A stretch of DNA of 64,000 bases from Tenebrio molitor (Eukaryota > Arthropoda > Insecta > Coleoptera > Tenebrionidae), in assembly GCF_963966145.1 (NCBI RefSeq), contig NC_091048.1, positions 2,542,001 through 2,606,000 on the forward strand. The letters run 5' to 3'. The stretch's first letter is position 1, and every line of letters begins with the position of its first letter. The notes under the pieces were generated by a model, which ran no database searches, was not told where the DNA came from, and saw only the letters and a list, made by a program, of their open reading frames with translations. This document shows, piece by piece, positions 11,401-26,400 of the stretch. Both the position numbers and the translations under genes were made by a program.

Positions 11401-14400
11401 AACACTCCGGATGGTGTAAAGTTTCCGTGCTTCTGGAGGGAGAATATGTCGGCGGTCTAAGAACAATAATGTCGCTTAGCTTATTAGTTAGCTAAGCTGG
11501 AATGAGTTTAAAGTTTTAGTACCAGTTTTAGCACATCCGGCAAATAGTTATCACAGAACTATGTTCATTATAGAGGTGGTATTATTCCCTTATCTCCTAA
11601 ATAATACAGAATTATACCCTCGAATGTACTACAAGGATACATGAACGCGAATTTTCCATATTGTTGTTCCGCTTATCGCCTCCGAGTTAATTAAATCGTA
11701 CCTGGTCCGGCCCTGGCGTTTTGACGGTTGCCCTTAATTAGTCCCGCCCTGCAATTATTATATCTTTCGGCGATCTTTATAGCCTTCAAGTTTGATTTTA
11801 AGGGGCGGAATTCATCGGGATTTCGGCACAATCAAATTCACGCCATCCCGACCCGCTCAGTTTATTTAGCTAATGGTTCATTCATATACTCTTCTCCTTC
11901 GGGGAGTTTAATTTAATGAAAATGTACTGCTCTATATTCGTTTTATTTCCATATTCTGCCAACTCGTGTAGTCGTTGAGGTCGTAAAACGCTCAGCAGGT
12001 AGCCACTTGGGTTAATCTTGAATCGGCACGGAAAAATTTAATCGATGGGGAAATAAAGAGGGTGCTTTCAAAACATAATCAAGGGTGGTCAATTACGCCG
12101 ATATCAAATTTCTGCAAAAACAACCTCGCCGAAAGAATTTCATTAAGTTGCCGAAAAGAGTGTAAAAGAGTTGAGTTGAATTATTCTCGGAATTTTATAC
12201 GGACGGCAACTGTTTATTGGGTGATAAAATGAAACTTAGTTAAATGTCATTTCTGAGGTGAATATGTTTTTGTTAACTTTATTATGTCTGGTGACAGAAA
12301 AAAAATTAGTTATTCAAATTTAAAACTAAAATAAAAAGCATGGCTTGAAAAACATTGAATCTAGTGGTTTTGAAAATGTTTGTATAGATTTATATAGATT
12401 AAATCAGATTAATTTGTGTTGTGTTATGTGATATGTGTTGTGACAAATAATTATGCGATGAAAAAACTGAGAACTGTGTATATTTGAAATTAGTTATTTG
12501 ATGTGGATTAGAAAAATTCATTTCGTGGAAAAGTTTTCCAATTGAAATAATTTCTAAGAGATTCTTCAATTATTTAGAATCTTAAATAAACCAATTTGTA
12601 ACGCTTTTTCGTAAAAAAAATAAATAGAAAAAACGTTGCTTTTAACAAGCTCTGATACGTGTTAAAATTAACATACGCAGTTTAGATACACCCTGTATAT
12701 CATTCAGAGAAGGTCTTTTTGTGCTTCGCCCAGCTGCCGCCCTCAACTTCGTCTCGGTGTTCAATCTCTGAGCTTACCACAAAAAGCTCACCTCTACTCT
12801 TAATGATAACATGTATTCAATTGAAAAGTTCATCGAATTGGTTTTGATCTTTATTGTCGCTATCTTCGTCTAACCAACTTAATTCACGATGTTGTTGTCT
12901 CTTCAAAAGTAACGTCAAAACTAATTCGACGAACTTTTCAATTGAACACCTGTTATAATTAAGTACTATTACTTCACATTTTCATTTCGCACTGCATTTT
13001 CTAATCAGGTCATTAAAAAGCTGCACACAAGGGTTCCCAAAGAAAAATACAATTTGTGTAATTAACGTTGTATTTTAAAATTAAAAATAAATTCAAGATA
13101 AAATATGTGGTTCTAATTTCTCGCTGTTGCATTTCGTAAACTCGGACAGAATCAGAAAATAAATGAATGTTTCTTATTTTTCAACCACGAACATATTCTC
13201 TGCACCAAATAACTTGTAACACTTCCCCACACTGACGATGTATTATTACGAACAAAACGCTGTCACTGTGACCTCTTACAACAGCTAAAAAGAGCGAGAA
13301 AGCAACTGTAGAGTTTTCTACAGATAATATTTTTTATTAAAAGATCCGTCTTGTGTACGAGACAAGGTGACGTCTAGTTCATAAAATATTTCCAGTAAAA
13401 ACCCACAGATTTTACCTCGGTTTATTATTTTTAATTTTTAAAATATTATACAGGCTTGTGATAAAGTAACGCACAAAATTCATAACGCACAGTATTAATT
13501 TTTGAAAAAAATACAAAAACACGTCAGTTTTTTTTAAATTCTGCGTCTTTTAAAAAAATTGGGTCAAATCTGTCAAAGTTATGACGTCATTAATCTTTTT
13601 TCCAAATGGGAAGCTACGATTTCGATTAGGTTATTTGGTAGAGCTAATTTTTCTGGATTATCAAAATCTAGTTTAAGTAAAATTAAAAAAAAAGCAAATT
13701 GATAAAAAACTTAATAAACTTGATTTTAATAATAACTAATAAATAAATTAAACAATACTTTAACGCAAGAATTTACTCTAAAAACTGTTTTTGCATTTTT
13801 TTCAACAATTAATACTGTACGTTTTCTGAATTTTGTGCGTTACTTTATCATAACCCTGTATACAGGCTGTTTGATAAAAAACGCCTCAACTCATAACTTT
13901 TTTATTTATTACCCAATTTCAATGAACAAAAAAAACAAAGATATGGTTTTTCATGCGCTACAAAATAGTCATAAAATATATTTTTTGCGTCATCTTCAAT
14001 AGCTAACGATAGTCAATTTTTTTTAATGGATACATGTAGTTTTTTAGGCTTAGTCTGGTAGGGTTTTTTTTTCTGAATCTAATGAGTAATGATGTATTAA
14101 AAGTTATCATTTGATTGATAGCTAACTGAAAAAAAAAAAATTTTAAATGTGGTTCAGCTTATTATGAAAGTTTCAAGTGTGCCGTGAAAAACAATCGGAA
14201 TACAAAGTGCGGTAAATGTCATCCAAACGTTAGAAATTTTCATCTACTCTTTTAAACTGTTTTATTTTTAAAATAACAACATTGCCAGTCATGCAGGATA
14301 GCAGTCATTTGACTATTATTTTATGTTCGATGTAATAAAAATCGTAATTAGTCAAAAACAAAAATTTAACAGAAAAAATAACTATTATTATTATTCATGT

Positions 14401-17400
14401 TTTCCAAGAAAATAATAATAAAGCACTTCACAATTGCACGTGAAAATTTTCAAACTGACTTGACTTTTGTTCCTAATTGTATTCCGATTGTTTTTCACGG
14501 CACGCTTGAAAATTTCATAACAAGCTGAAGCACAATTAAAAAGTGTTTTTTTTTCAGTTATCGATCAAATGATAACTTTTAATACATCATTAGATTCGAA
14601 AAAAACCCTACCAGACTAAGCCTAAAAAACTACATATGTCCATTTAAAAAAAAAGTTGACTATCGTTAGCTATTGAAGATAACGCCAAAGAAAAATTATG
14701 GCTGTTTTGTGGCGCATGAAAAACCATATCTTTGTTTTTTTTTGTTCATTGAAATCGGATAATAAAAAATAAAAAATTTATGGGTTGAGGCGTTTTTTAT
14801 CAAACAGTCTGTATGCAGTAATAGATTGATAAATTTACTAAAATGAATAAAACACAGAATCAGCGTATTTCACGAGTGATAATGAACCCGAGAGAATTAA
14901 AAATGCAACCCACAATACATTTGGAAGGTAAAGACGGATTTGGACGCGGCAAATATCCAGCTTTACCTTCCAAATGTATTGTGGGTTGCATTTTCAATTC
15001 CGTCGGGCTCATTATCACTCGTGAAATACCCCGTATGGATGATAAACACTGTTTCTTCACCCCTTCGGAAAGAAGTTAAAAAAACATTTTAATTTTTAAT
15101 ATCTCAAAACTCATAGAGGGTGATTCAAAACGAACGCACCAACTACTAGCAGTTGTACAGAATACAGTGAGAACACAAAAAAATTGAAAAAATGTTTTTC
15201 CCAGCTTCAATTAAAAGTTACAGCATGTTAAAGTTAGAAAATGTTAACCAAAAATGTTTTGAAAAAAAAATTTTTTTGTTCCAATTAAGTACATACATAG
15301 ACAGAATATTCATTCAATTGCAATAACATTCACTAATTAAATTATTTTTCTTTTAGTCCATTTGCTTTTTAAAAACCGAAATTTAAAATTTTTGTTACAC
15401 AATTTTTGAATAAATCATGTGCTTGTATATGTCAACAAAAAAAATAAAATACTTGGAAAAATAAGGAAAAACAAAAAATCATCAGTAGAACATTTGTATT
15501 ATTTTTTTCATGTTCCTCTCACTGTACTTTATACAATTACAAGTAATTGGTGCTGTCATTTTGATACACCCTGTATTTTAGAATGAAAATTCTGTAATTT
15601 TTTTTTATAACGCAATGTAACAAACATAAAACACCTTTAACAGCATTTGTGGTGTAAATTGTTTATTTACATAAAGGTAAACAAAGTTAATAAAGGTTTG
15701 TAGTGGGACTCTTGAGGGAGTTTGGATGATCATATGAATAATGATTGATTTGTCCATGCGTGCATCCCTTTTATAGCCTGGCTGGGGATGGTGCGGCGCG
15801 CTCCGACGGCGCGCAGCTGATGATGATGGTAGGGGCCCAGCGATTAGATTCTCGCTGACGACGGTAGCGCTTCGAAAGGGTTAGTACGGGGCGCTTTGGT
15901 ACTACATCCGTGATTTATGCTGCACACCTTTTTATTTTTTTAATTTTGTTTGACTTTTTGATTTTTTTCTTGTTTCTTTTTTTACTTTTTTCCTTTGATG
16001 AAATAATAATTATCCAATGTTTTCTAATAATTCTTAAGGTAACTTGGTTTATTTACCATACTTTTAAATATTTTTAAAATTTTTATTCAAACACAAGTAT
16101 GATTTCTTTCTTTCCTGTTTTTTGTTAATATTTCGATTTCAATGTCTTCCCTTGATTCTTATTTTTTCTAAATTCAGTTTTCACAATTTACCAGCTTCTC
16201 CTGATTTTTGTTGTTTTCCTATTTACTATTTATTTTTAAATTCTGTTCTAGATAAAAATTGTCCTTTGCGTTTAAATTATTTAATAGGTAGGTTTCATGA
16301 AGTGAAATTTTTATAATAATTAATTAAATTAATTGTTTCTTTTAATTAAAAAAATTGATCATGATCAATCATAGAATAGTAATTGTAGATTGTGCCTACC
16401 GAGTTTCAGAATTTTTGGACAATTATTAACTGTGTAATCCCAAAAACGGTAAGTGTCGCAGCACATAATTCTTCGGATTTGCAACGAGATGGAAGCACAT
16501 TTTTTGTTTTCGTTCCATAAACAAGCTCGTCAAGTGATAAAACAAGATTCTATGTAAGTTTATGAATTTAATGCAGCCTCGTGTAAATTGGGCGAATCCG
16601 AACAATGAGCACTCCCTCCACTACCCCCGAGTAGGTTTATTATTTCGCTTACGAACACGAATTTATTTAAAACAAACTAATTAAACGATTCAAAGCATCT
16701 GCTTGTGAATACCGAGCATGATCTTCCAACACTTTAAAATTTAATTAGGAATTTCGTTGAGAACGGCTTGAGGTTTTGTTTATTGTTTGTTGGGGTGTTT
16801 GCAGGAAGCGCTCCTGCATTGTGCTTCGCCAGTCCACTAAATCGGCCGTCAAATTTATGACCGCAGAAATCGCAACTGGAACTCCTGGAATGATTCCTCG
16901 CCGCAATAAATTTTGACATTGTGCCATTGTTCACACGAACAAGTTCATGGGAAACTGGCGGTTTTATTTTTCGAGCACAAAGAAACAACACTATTTCGAC
17001 GGGGGAGTGTGCTGCGAAATTAGAAGGATGTTCCGCTTTTACAGGTGGTTTAATTATAGAAATGCTCCAAGATATGAGTTGAAACGGCGAAAACTTTCAG
17101 GACATGGTGAAATGTGCTCGTTATTTCCGAGAGGAGAACAAATATAATTAAGTGATGTCGCTGCTATTATTGGCGTTTTGTATTTCAAGTAATACGTTTC
17201 TGTTGCAGGGAGACGGCTAATGGCGGATCGAATTTGCAATTAGTCTGAAATAACAAGGTGAAGGTTGTAAGAACGTTATTCACATTGTAATTCTATACAG
17301 CGACGCCTAATTGGATAAACAAATAACAAAACTATTTTTATAACGGAAATTAATGCATCACTTTTTTCAAAACTATTTCTCAGATAACGAGAGCTGTGTT

Positions 17401-20400
17401 GCTTCAGGAAAAAATACAGTGAGAATTCACAAAAAAAAATTACAAAAGATTGGAACAATTTTTTAATTGAGAAATAATCTGCTTGTTTCTGCTCCAGATC
17501 TTGCAGTCTAAACTATTCGACCTATAAATGTTAGTTCTGTTCATAATAATCAATATATTTAAATAAGATTGGACCGAGTGCAGAGCCTTGCGGAACACCG
17601 GTTAAGAGATATACATTTTTTAATTCTGTCCACTGTACAGCAGGAGCTGTTTGTGCTTTCTTTTAAGTGAAATATTTCCAGTGTATTAAATATACCACAC
17701 AGATTATTTTTGGGCAAAAATTTATTTTCATTTTAACTTAAATTTGCACATTTAGATCAATTATGACCAGGTTCCGTCATGTTTTAAAAAAATAATATTT
17801 CCGTAGTAATAATTATTATTGGGTGGTCACAAGATTACCAATATTTTAAATAAGAGTGGCCTGAGTGCAGAGCCCTGGGGACCGCCAGCTAAGAGATATT
17901 TTTTTTTAATAGTGCACACTGTTCTTCTTTCTTTCAAGTGAAACATATTCCAGTGTATTAAATATTCCACCCTAATTAATTTTGTATATATTTTTTTTCT
18001 TTTCAAGCTTAAATGACTCACTTGGTTCAACTACAACAAATCTCCCTTTTATTAAAAAATAGTATCCCCATCGTAATTATTATTCGAGTAGTCTACACTC
18101 TTTGAGAAATAGATTTTTTTTAAATGTCGTTTTAATTCATGCAGTAAACCGTATCAGTTTTAATGAGTACTCGCTCTCGAAAGAAAATCCCCAATTTATT
18201 ATGAAACAGCAAATACTACAAGAAATTTTACATACTGGGAACACAGATGAACAATAAAATACATAAAGTCGTATTGTCATTTTTCAATAAGTGATTTAGC
18301 TTCAAGATGATGATTTTTAAAGCTTGCTTAATTGGGATTTAATTTTTTTATTTGTTTGTTGTTCTACATAACAATTCTATGGTATTGAATAAATCAACGT
18401 TTTAATCTGGTCCTTTTTAACCATGGCCTCCTAGATCGAAAGAGACAAAGTCGCCGCATTGGCTAGTTTCAGTGTTTTGAAGAGGGCAGCACATTGAGGG
18501 GCTTGGAGGGTTGTCTATCCTCAGTAACATTACCTTAAAAAAATGGACAGTGTAAGGTTAGAATAATAAAAATATTAAATTTTGAGATTTCACTTTGCGA
18601 ATGACAAACTTCTGTTCATTTTTTTATACATAAGTTGTGCCACACCTTGTATATTGATGATAAAAAAACCTGGACTAGGTCGACAATTAAATAATAGTAT
18701 ATTATATTATAAGTGATAGAAATGCATCATTATACAAGAGTGAGAATTTTGACCGTCGAGTGCGCTTGCGCACGAGTGGGACACTTCTCACGAGTTTAAT
18801 AATGGCATTTCGATCACGTGTGATATACGACGTTTTATCTTACAGGTGCAACTATTGCAAAAATCCAAGAAATGCAGTTTCATTCAAGTAAAATGACAGC
18901 TGTCAAATTTAGTCACTTGTGAGTGATTTATGTCAAGTTAAATGGCAACTGTCAAATTAACTCACTAGTGAGTACTTTATCTCACTTGTGATTAAAATTT
19001 GACTTCTGTCACCGAAAACAATGGTCTAAGGTAGCTCAAAAACTCCACCTGTAAGATAAAAAATATTTATTTACAGTAAGAGTGAGGAAGGCAAAGCTTT
19101 CGTTCACATGAATTGCGCTTCGTGGACAATGCAATTCAAGTGAACGAAAGTGGCCTTACTGTATTTGGTTTTGTTCTATACTTCCTTAGAAATTGAGTCT
19201 GTAACTTTTTATACAAAATTTTAAATAAAAATAAACCACATTTTTGGACGGTCTGTTGCTATGGAAAAAAATTAAATACAAAACAAACAAAGTCTTGTAA
19301 TATCAATAAAGTGGTTGTTTGTACGTTGTGGAAATTGTGCGAATGGATTATGAAGAGGCAAGTGCCGCGCGGTATCAAATGTTGTCTAAAAAATTTAATT
19401 TACAGTAAGAATTGGAAAAATTTACGAGTGAATGAAAGACAGTGAGTGAAAAACGATGAGCGAAAGTGAAGTGAACGAAAAAGAAACTTTTACCCACTGG
19501 TAACTATGCATGCAAACTCACTTTCTTTGGAGGTATCGGACAAATACTTCTTCTTGTTTAAATATTTTTTTCTACAACAATATTTGTTGTCGAGAATTTT
19601 CTTGGCAAAATCGTTTCAAAACGATCATATCAAAATCTTAAATTTACTAAGTTACATTAAAAAAAATCTTAAAGTAATTTTTTGCATCATGATTATGATA
19701 TAAATTTGACACTAAAACTATTAATTATTATTTGATAAACTCTTGATCATTTTTAGGAACACAAACAAAAATATTCAGAAAACAATTCTGTTTTTCAATT
19801 ATTTTTTATAACTTATCAAAGCTTGTCGTTCCTCCCCGTTTTTTTAAACATCTTATCTAACTTACCTACAACAAAAATATAAGTTTACGAAAAGTTGTAT
19901 CTACATGATTGCTGTGGGCACCTTAATTAACTTCTTGTTCAAACTTTCGAAATTTACGCTTGAATTATTATGTATGATATTGCTGAACAGTACTAGAGAA
20001 GTGAACCTAACAAGATGAAAATAGAAATAACACTTTCCTATGTACCGCAACTAACAGCTACATTTACTAAATCCTCTCTAATTAAATCCTTAACTTAACC
20101 TGTTTAATTAATTGACGAAATAATAGAGCGTGATCACTAAAAAAAAAACAAATCAAGAGTGCTACATCATCTTTTGTTTTATCAAAGCGTCTCTCTTAGC
20201 TTAATCGTACACATATGTATACTTGCTATACACAGTCGTTTTATTGGTTGCCTACCTTTCAAAAAATCTATTATTAATTAATTAATTAATTATTAACAAT
20301 TAATGCTTTATATTCAATGGTAAACTCATTTTACGTCATATTCTGGGATAATTGTTGCTTGCAATTACAGGAAACGTCCGGAAATATTGCCAAAATCGAA

Positions 20401-23400
20401 AACTATTTTCAAGGTTAACATCAATACCGTTGCTTTAAAACTGACGTTTGTTTGACATTTCACCGAAAAATCTGCTTACCAGTGACGTCGCGTTTGGCAA
20501 TAAACCTGGTAAATCACCCATTCTTACGAATATAAAATGTTGCTCTTGTTTATTTTATGAATTTAATAATAAAATGCACAATAATACATGTATTATTATT
20601 TGTTTATTTCTACGCCCAAGCATTGAACGCTTATTTGCACACGATTCCGCTACGACATGACCGATAATTTGCAACGCCTGCTCTGATTTGTTTTCTTTTT
20701 GATCACTGTGTACATCTACAAATTAAATTGTTTGTCTGTTATTTCGATAACAAAAGTTGTTAGATTTCTTGTCCGTCTGCTTATTTGTTTGACTCCAATT
20801 AACTCAGAAATTGATACATCGATTTTCCTCAAACAAACTTTACTAGAAAGGGAAGATTTCTGATTGTGTTCTGCACTCTGCTTTATCAAGATATAATGTT
20901 AGGGAGCTGCACACTGATAAATCTATGTCGCGTATGTTGCAGTTCAGTATTGTTTCCTGTTTTTTACGTCTTATTTGTAGGTGGATTCTTTTTAACTTAC
21001 TTTTCGTTGTTAATAATCACATTGATTCTAATTTCTTAATTTGTTTTAATCGAACAGACTAAAATTGTTTAAATTACACTTCGGTAAAAAAAACAATAAC
21101 GAGGAATATATTTCGCTTTTCTTAATCTTTCAATAATCATGCATTACCTCTAAATACGTCTATTGTCATTAGATTTGGCACTCCACTAAAATAATTTCTG
21201 TTTCTCGCAGTTGTTTTGCAAATATAAATTCTGTTTCTATTTCTTAATTCATAACTATATTTTCAAGTTCAATTTTTTGAACAATTTTTTTGACTGTCTA
21301 ATTTTAGATTATTTTCATATAATAAATATTTTCATCTCTTACTTAGAAGTAGAAGCTCTTTTTGTGCTTCGCCCAGTTGTCGACCTCAACTGCATTTCGG
21401 TCTTCAATCTCTGGGCTTAGCACAAAAAGAGACATTTCTACTACTAATGATATAATATACTATTTTAAACCTTACTACCACATCACATATTGCTTCTTTT
21501 TGTCATTTCATAAAAATTACTCTGTACTGATTATGCCTGGTTCACTTCCTAGTTTTACTCATGATTAGGATATTTAATATGCACAAATTGATATCTTAAG
21601 ATACGCCCATTATACTCTTTCTAGTAACTATTTTTTTTTTGTGTTATTATTTTTTCATTGCAGTTATTACTTAATTTTATAGATCAGAATATTCGAAAAC
21701 TTTCCCCATCACTTTCCCCCATCCCTTGTAAAATCACGTTCCCAGCACATAGCATTACCGTTGACAATGCGCCAGTGCATTAAAACTTTTCTTCAGTCCG
21801 TTGTTGTGTTAGAATTTACGATGTTTCAAGTGCGCTGCGAATGGCGCTCATGCGATGTTCTAGTTCTAAAGGTAGCATTTAGTTTATAAAATATAGAAAT
21901 TAGGCTCACCCACCGGGATAATAGATAGCTTCCTTTCTGACGGTGTAATTGGCTTGGGGGATGCGAAGCTCACACGAGAATTCCTCAGGGCCGTTTAAAG
22001 ACGGTACCTCCGCCGTAGCTCTAATGTCGAACAGTCCGGCCCTCTCCTGCACCGCCACTTTGGAGCTGTTCACTTCGCTGAAACGGGCAGAAAATCGTGA
22101 TTTTTTTTCGCTAAAAATTAAGCATCGTTTTTAATTTCCGGTCGGCGGCCGTAAATAACGCGCTTATAAATGACCCCGTCATTTTCAAGACAAATTTTTT
22201 ATGTTCGTGCGGACGGTTTGAGGTGGTAGATAGAGATGGGTGCCTGTTTATTGATGCATTATGGATAAATGTTTACATCAGTCAAGATTACAAACGAGCG
22301 ATGCTTTTACCAGATTAAAGCAAAATCAATAGACACGGTGTTGTATTTTTGTCGGTCGCACTTTATCAACGCTACTGGTTTAAAAGATTACAGTTTTTAA
22401 TTACGTCGTGTTGAGCTGGACCCTGAAAAACCGAAATGTTCAAATAAATAAATTATATTTTCCTGGGGCACGGCATCCAGGACGTCTCGAATTATTATTA
22501 TGAATTTTTCTATTAATAATTCCTTTCACAAAACAAATTATATTATTATTTAATTTTCTAGTAATCTACAGGTGTTTTTGAAAGTTGTGCAGAAATTTTA
22601 ACCACAAGCTACTGACTTCATGTAGAACTCGGAAAAAATCTATGTCAAAAAATAAAATGACATTTCTACGTTGTTCCACAACCTCGTAGGTAAAATTTCG
22701 GCACATTTTAAAAATACACCCTTGTATATCATGTTTTATAAAATGTACGCCAATGCGAAGGAAACCACATTGGTGTACGTTTTTTAAAACATGATATACA
22801 AGCAATTAAAAAAAAATGTAAGTACCTCAAAAAATAAATGTCACTTTATTTTTTGACATAAAATTTTTTAAATATTTTTTCCGAGTTCTACATGAAGCCA
22901 GTAGCTCGTGGTTAAAATTTCTGCACAACTTTCAAAAACACCCTGTATTTTTACACCAACAAAGTGACAACGCAACTCATTTCCCGGGCGGCCATCCATC
23001 AAAATAATAACTACATCCAGCTTCTCTGGCCGATGATAATTAGAGCTTTCAAATGGTAGTTCCGCCATAAAAGTTATTATAATAATTATTATATTGTTGA
23101 TAATAATTATTTTTATTAGCCAGAATTATTGTTGCAGCACGACCTCTCCATAGAATTGTCCATAATCTAGATTGTAAAACAAATATCTTTTCCGTTTCGT
23201 TGAAAACAGATTTCTCAATCTTCATGTTCCTCAAGAATTTCTAGATGTAGAGATCATCTTCCCTTGAAGGGAGAAGCTACGAGAATAAAGAGTTAAAGAA
23301 CTCGAAAAAGAAGAAGAAGAGCAACTAAGAAAATTATGATATCTTAAGGTATGGCACTGCTTTGATGAAGATTATAAATCACCAGGAAAAATAGAAGAAC

Positions 23401-26400
23401 AGATTTATAAGGCTCAGAATATTTGGAATAAAAAAGGATGAATAACTGAAAACATAGATACCCTTTCCCTTAAGCCATTCCAGGACTTCGCTGAGAAAAC
23501 GAAGAATTTGGTCAAGAACTTCTGTTTTCTGGAACACATTGGAAGAAAGGAACATGTTATAGCTTCTGTCTACAGGATCACGTTAAAGCTTTTGTTTTCG
23601 AAAAAGTCAAAGTCTAGTTGATAAAGGACTTTCTCTTTGCAGGAGACACTGTACAAAAGAACTATGTTGTGGCTTCAATCAGATCAACTTATTCAATTCT
23701 AAAATCAAGAGATCAGTTTCCTTTACAATTCCTTGACACGCAGGCTCTCAGTTCCCTCGTTCGATTGTTTTCTTGTTGCTTCCAGGACTTCTACCGTCAA
23801 GATAAGATAACATCAAGACAGATCATGAATCTATGAAAAGAAGTATTTCTTTTCGGAAAATTTTAACTTTTGTGAAAAACTCTCAGTAGAATGTTTACAC
23901 AGAAGGAAAATGTCTTAATCTTATTTCAGATTGCAGTACATATTTTTTACCTCATTAAAATAAAAACATAGGTCTTTTGGCTCTTGACTATATTATTTAC
24001 ATATTCATATTCTATATTTTTCGATATTTACTTTTTACCACGGATTTTTCACTGTGGTGTATTTTTTTACCTCGTTTATGCTCAAATAAAATCAACAGGC
24101 CCACAGCGAGCTCTTGTTTTATCCCAATATTTTTTATGTTTGCAAAACAACATTACTAAAGACTGTTAAATATTCAACAGCATGAGAATTTGGCAAGGAT
24201 TTGCATATTTGGTTACAATTTGGACCACAAAGCACAAAACGGTAATAATTGCTGTGGATATTATGATAAATCTTTCAGATATGTAGATTAGAAAATAATG
24301 CTATGTTAATTAATTAACCACAAATAATTCCATTCCAGATTTTATACCAAACAAAGGTAGATTCAAAAACAAAAGCCGTGTTATAAATGTGCTTGCATTT
24401 CAATCATTTAAACTCAAATTATATTTAAAAAAAATTACAAATCATTTTATTACTATTTTAAATTAAAATAGACCAAGAAGAAAATTTTGTGCTTAACAAA
24501 TAATATCAAATGTGTTACCTACAGCAAATGTAGTGGTTGAGAGCACCGTTTGTTAAAGTCTTCGACAGGAGTGATATTCGAGTGGTTTTCGGAGCTCCGT
24601 CAGGTCTTCCAAAAGAGAAACTTCAACAATCTCTTCCAAGACAGTTATGTCCCTTTCTTCCTATTCCTTGCCCGAAGCTGTAAAACTTTCTTGCTAAAAG
24701 GACTCTACCTCATCCTCCTAATATTCCCAAAGAAACATAATCCTTTAATATCACGAAAGAAATTCCTCTACAAGAATTCTCATCCAGGTCTTAATAAATA
24801 CTATTCACAAAGCACGAAGAATCTTTACTCCAAAACAGTTCTTCTGTAAGGCCATCGCTGGTATGGATCAAAATCTCAACGTAAATATAATTTTTGGATC
24901 ATCAAAGAAAATTTTACAACTCTTCTAAGAAACACAAACTTTACCTCTTAGCTGCTCATTAGAAAATAGATCGTTGAATTAAGACATGCCAACAAATTGA
25001 ACTGTGTTCGAAGAGAACTCTCCACCTAGCTTCTTGTACGAAAGAAAGTTAAGGGACGCAACCGAAAGACAGGAATAGTCAGAAGAACATAAACTGCGCC
25101 AATGACTTTCAAGATTCTACCATTAAGAATTATTTTCTTCCATCATTGAAACAAAGGAACCTAGGAAAACGGAATCTTACGTCAGAAGACTTTTGCCTCT
25201 GGTATAATGTTAGATGCTGCGCTTTGTTGTTCCACAAGACAAGTGAAATTCTTCGTCCATCGTCAAGCATCATTCCCTCTGTAAAATGGAGCACTAGTAT
25301 ATTTTAAAATCAAGTGTAATGTTTTGAGCTTCCTTAAGATTTCAACCGAAGAAAATCTACATTCAAAGAATATTTGAACATTTGATGGTTTCACCCCAAA
25401 AGAACTTGAAGATGATTTCAAAACTTGTTCCATTTGAGCTGGAATCTCTCTGAAGAGCAATTCAATTAATTCACAGATTATTTCCTTCTTCAAGAGGGTT
25501 CCCTCCAACAGTGTAAAGTACTCCTAAGATTTCTTGAAGTACAATTTTCAATTCAAGAAAGACGAAAATGTCCAAAAGAGCCATATGGAGGAATCGTATG
25601 GAAGTCGGTAAAGTTTCTTGATGAGATAGTGACACAAAATCTCCGTTTCATCCATTTCTTGATATTCTTTGTGCGAATTTCTTTGCCAAGCTGAACCAAA
25701 AAAATTTCCATAATACTCTTCAGTGACGATTTATTCTCCTAGATCCCAAAATCACAGCCCTTTTGCAGTTTCCTTGTTTTAAAGCATATTTCCTATAGGT
25801 TACATTGGCGTACATTTTATAAAACATGATATACAGGGTGTAGTTTTAAAATGTGCCGAAATTTTACCTACGAGGTTGTAGGACAACGTAGAAGACTAAA
25901 AGCAATTAAAAAAAAATGTAGCTCAAAAAATAAATGTCATTTTATTTTTTGACATAGAATTTTTTAGATATTTTTTCCGAGTTCTACATGAAGCCAGTAG
26001 CTCGTGGTTAAAATATCTGTACAACTCTCAATAACACCCTGTATATTTCTTTGTGAATGCTTAAATACCTAATAGATTTTGATGAAACTTTGACTAATAG
26101 ATAACTCATTGGTCCAGGGGCGACATAAGGTATACAGGATGTGCTCGAAATGCTTGTAAAAAAAAATCGGTAGTTGGTAACGATGAATAGAAGTTAAATA
26201 CAATTTTTTTTTTGTAATAAAAGTCTTGGTTTTTGAGAAATTTCCAGTATCTTTTTTTCTCAATTATTTCAATGCTTTATATCTCAAAAACAGACTTTTA
26301 CTAAAAAAAATGTTTTGTACAGTGCGCCCAGAAATGTGGTAGCAACTTTTACACAAAGTGTCACAAGATGGCACTTTCGAAAAGCCAAATTTGTTCAATC

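Noticed and set aside
14843..15079. Pair of nearly identical opposite-strand frames
   Set aside because: Consequence of the palindrome at 14865-15029, not genes.
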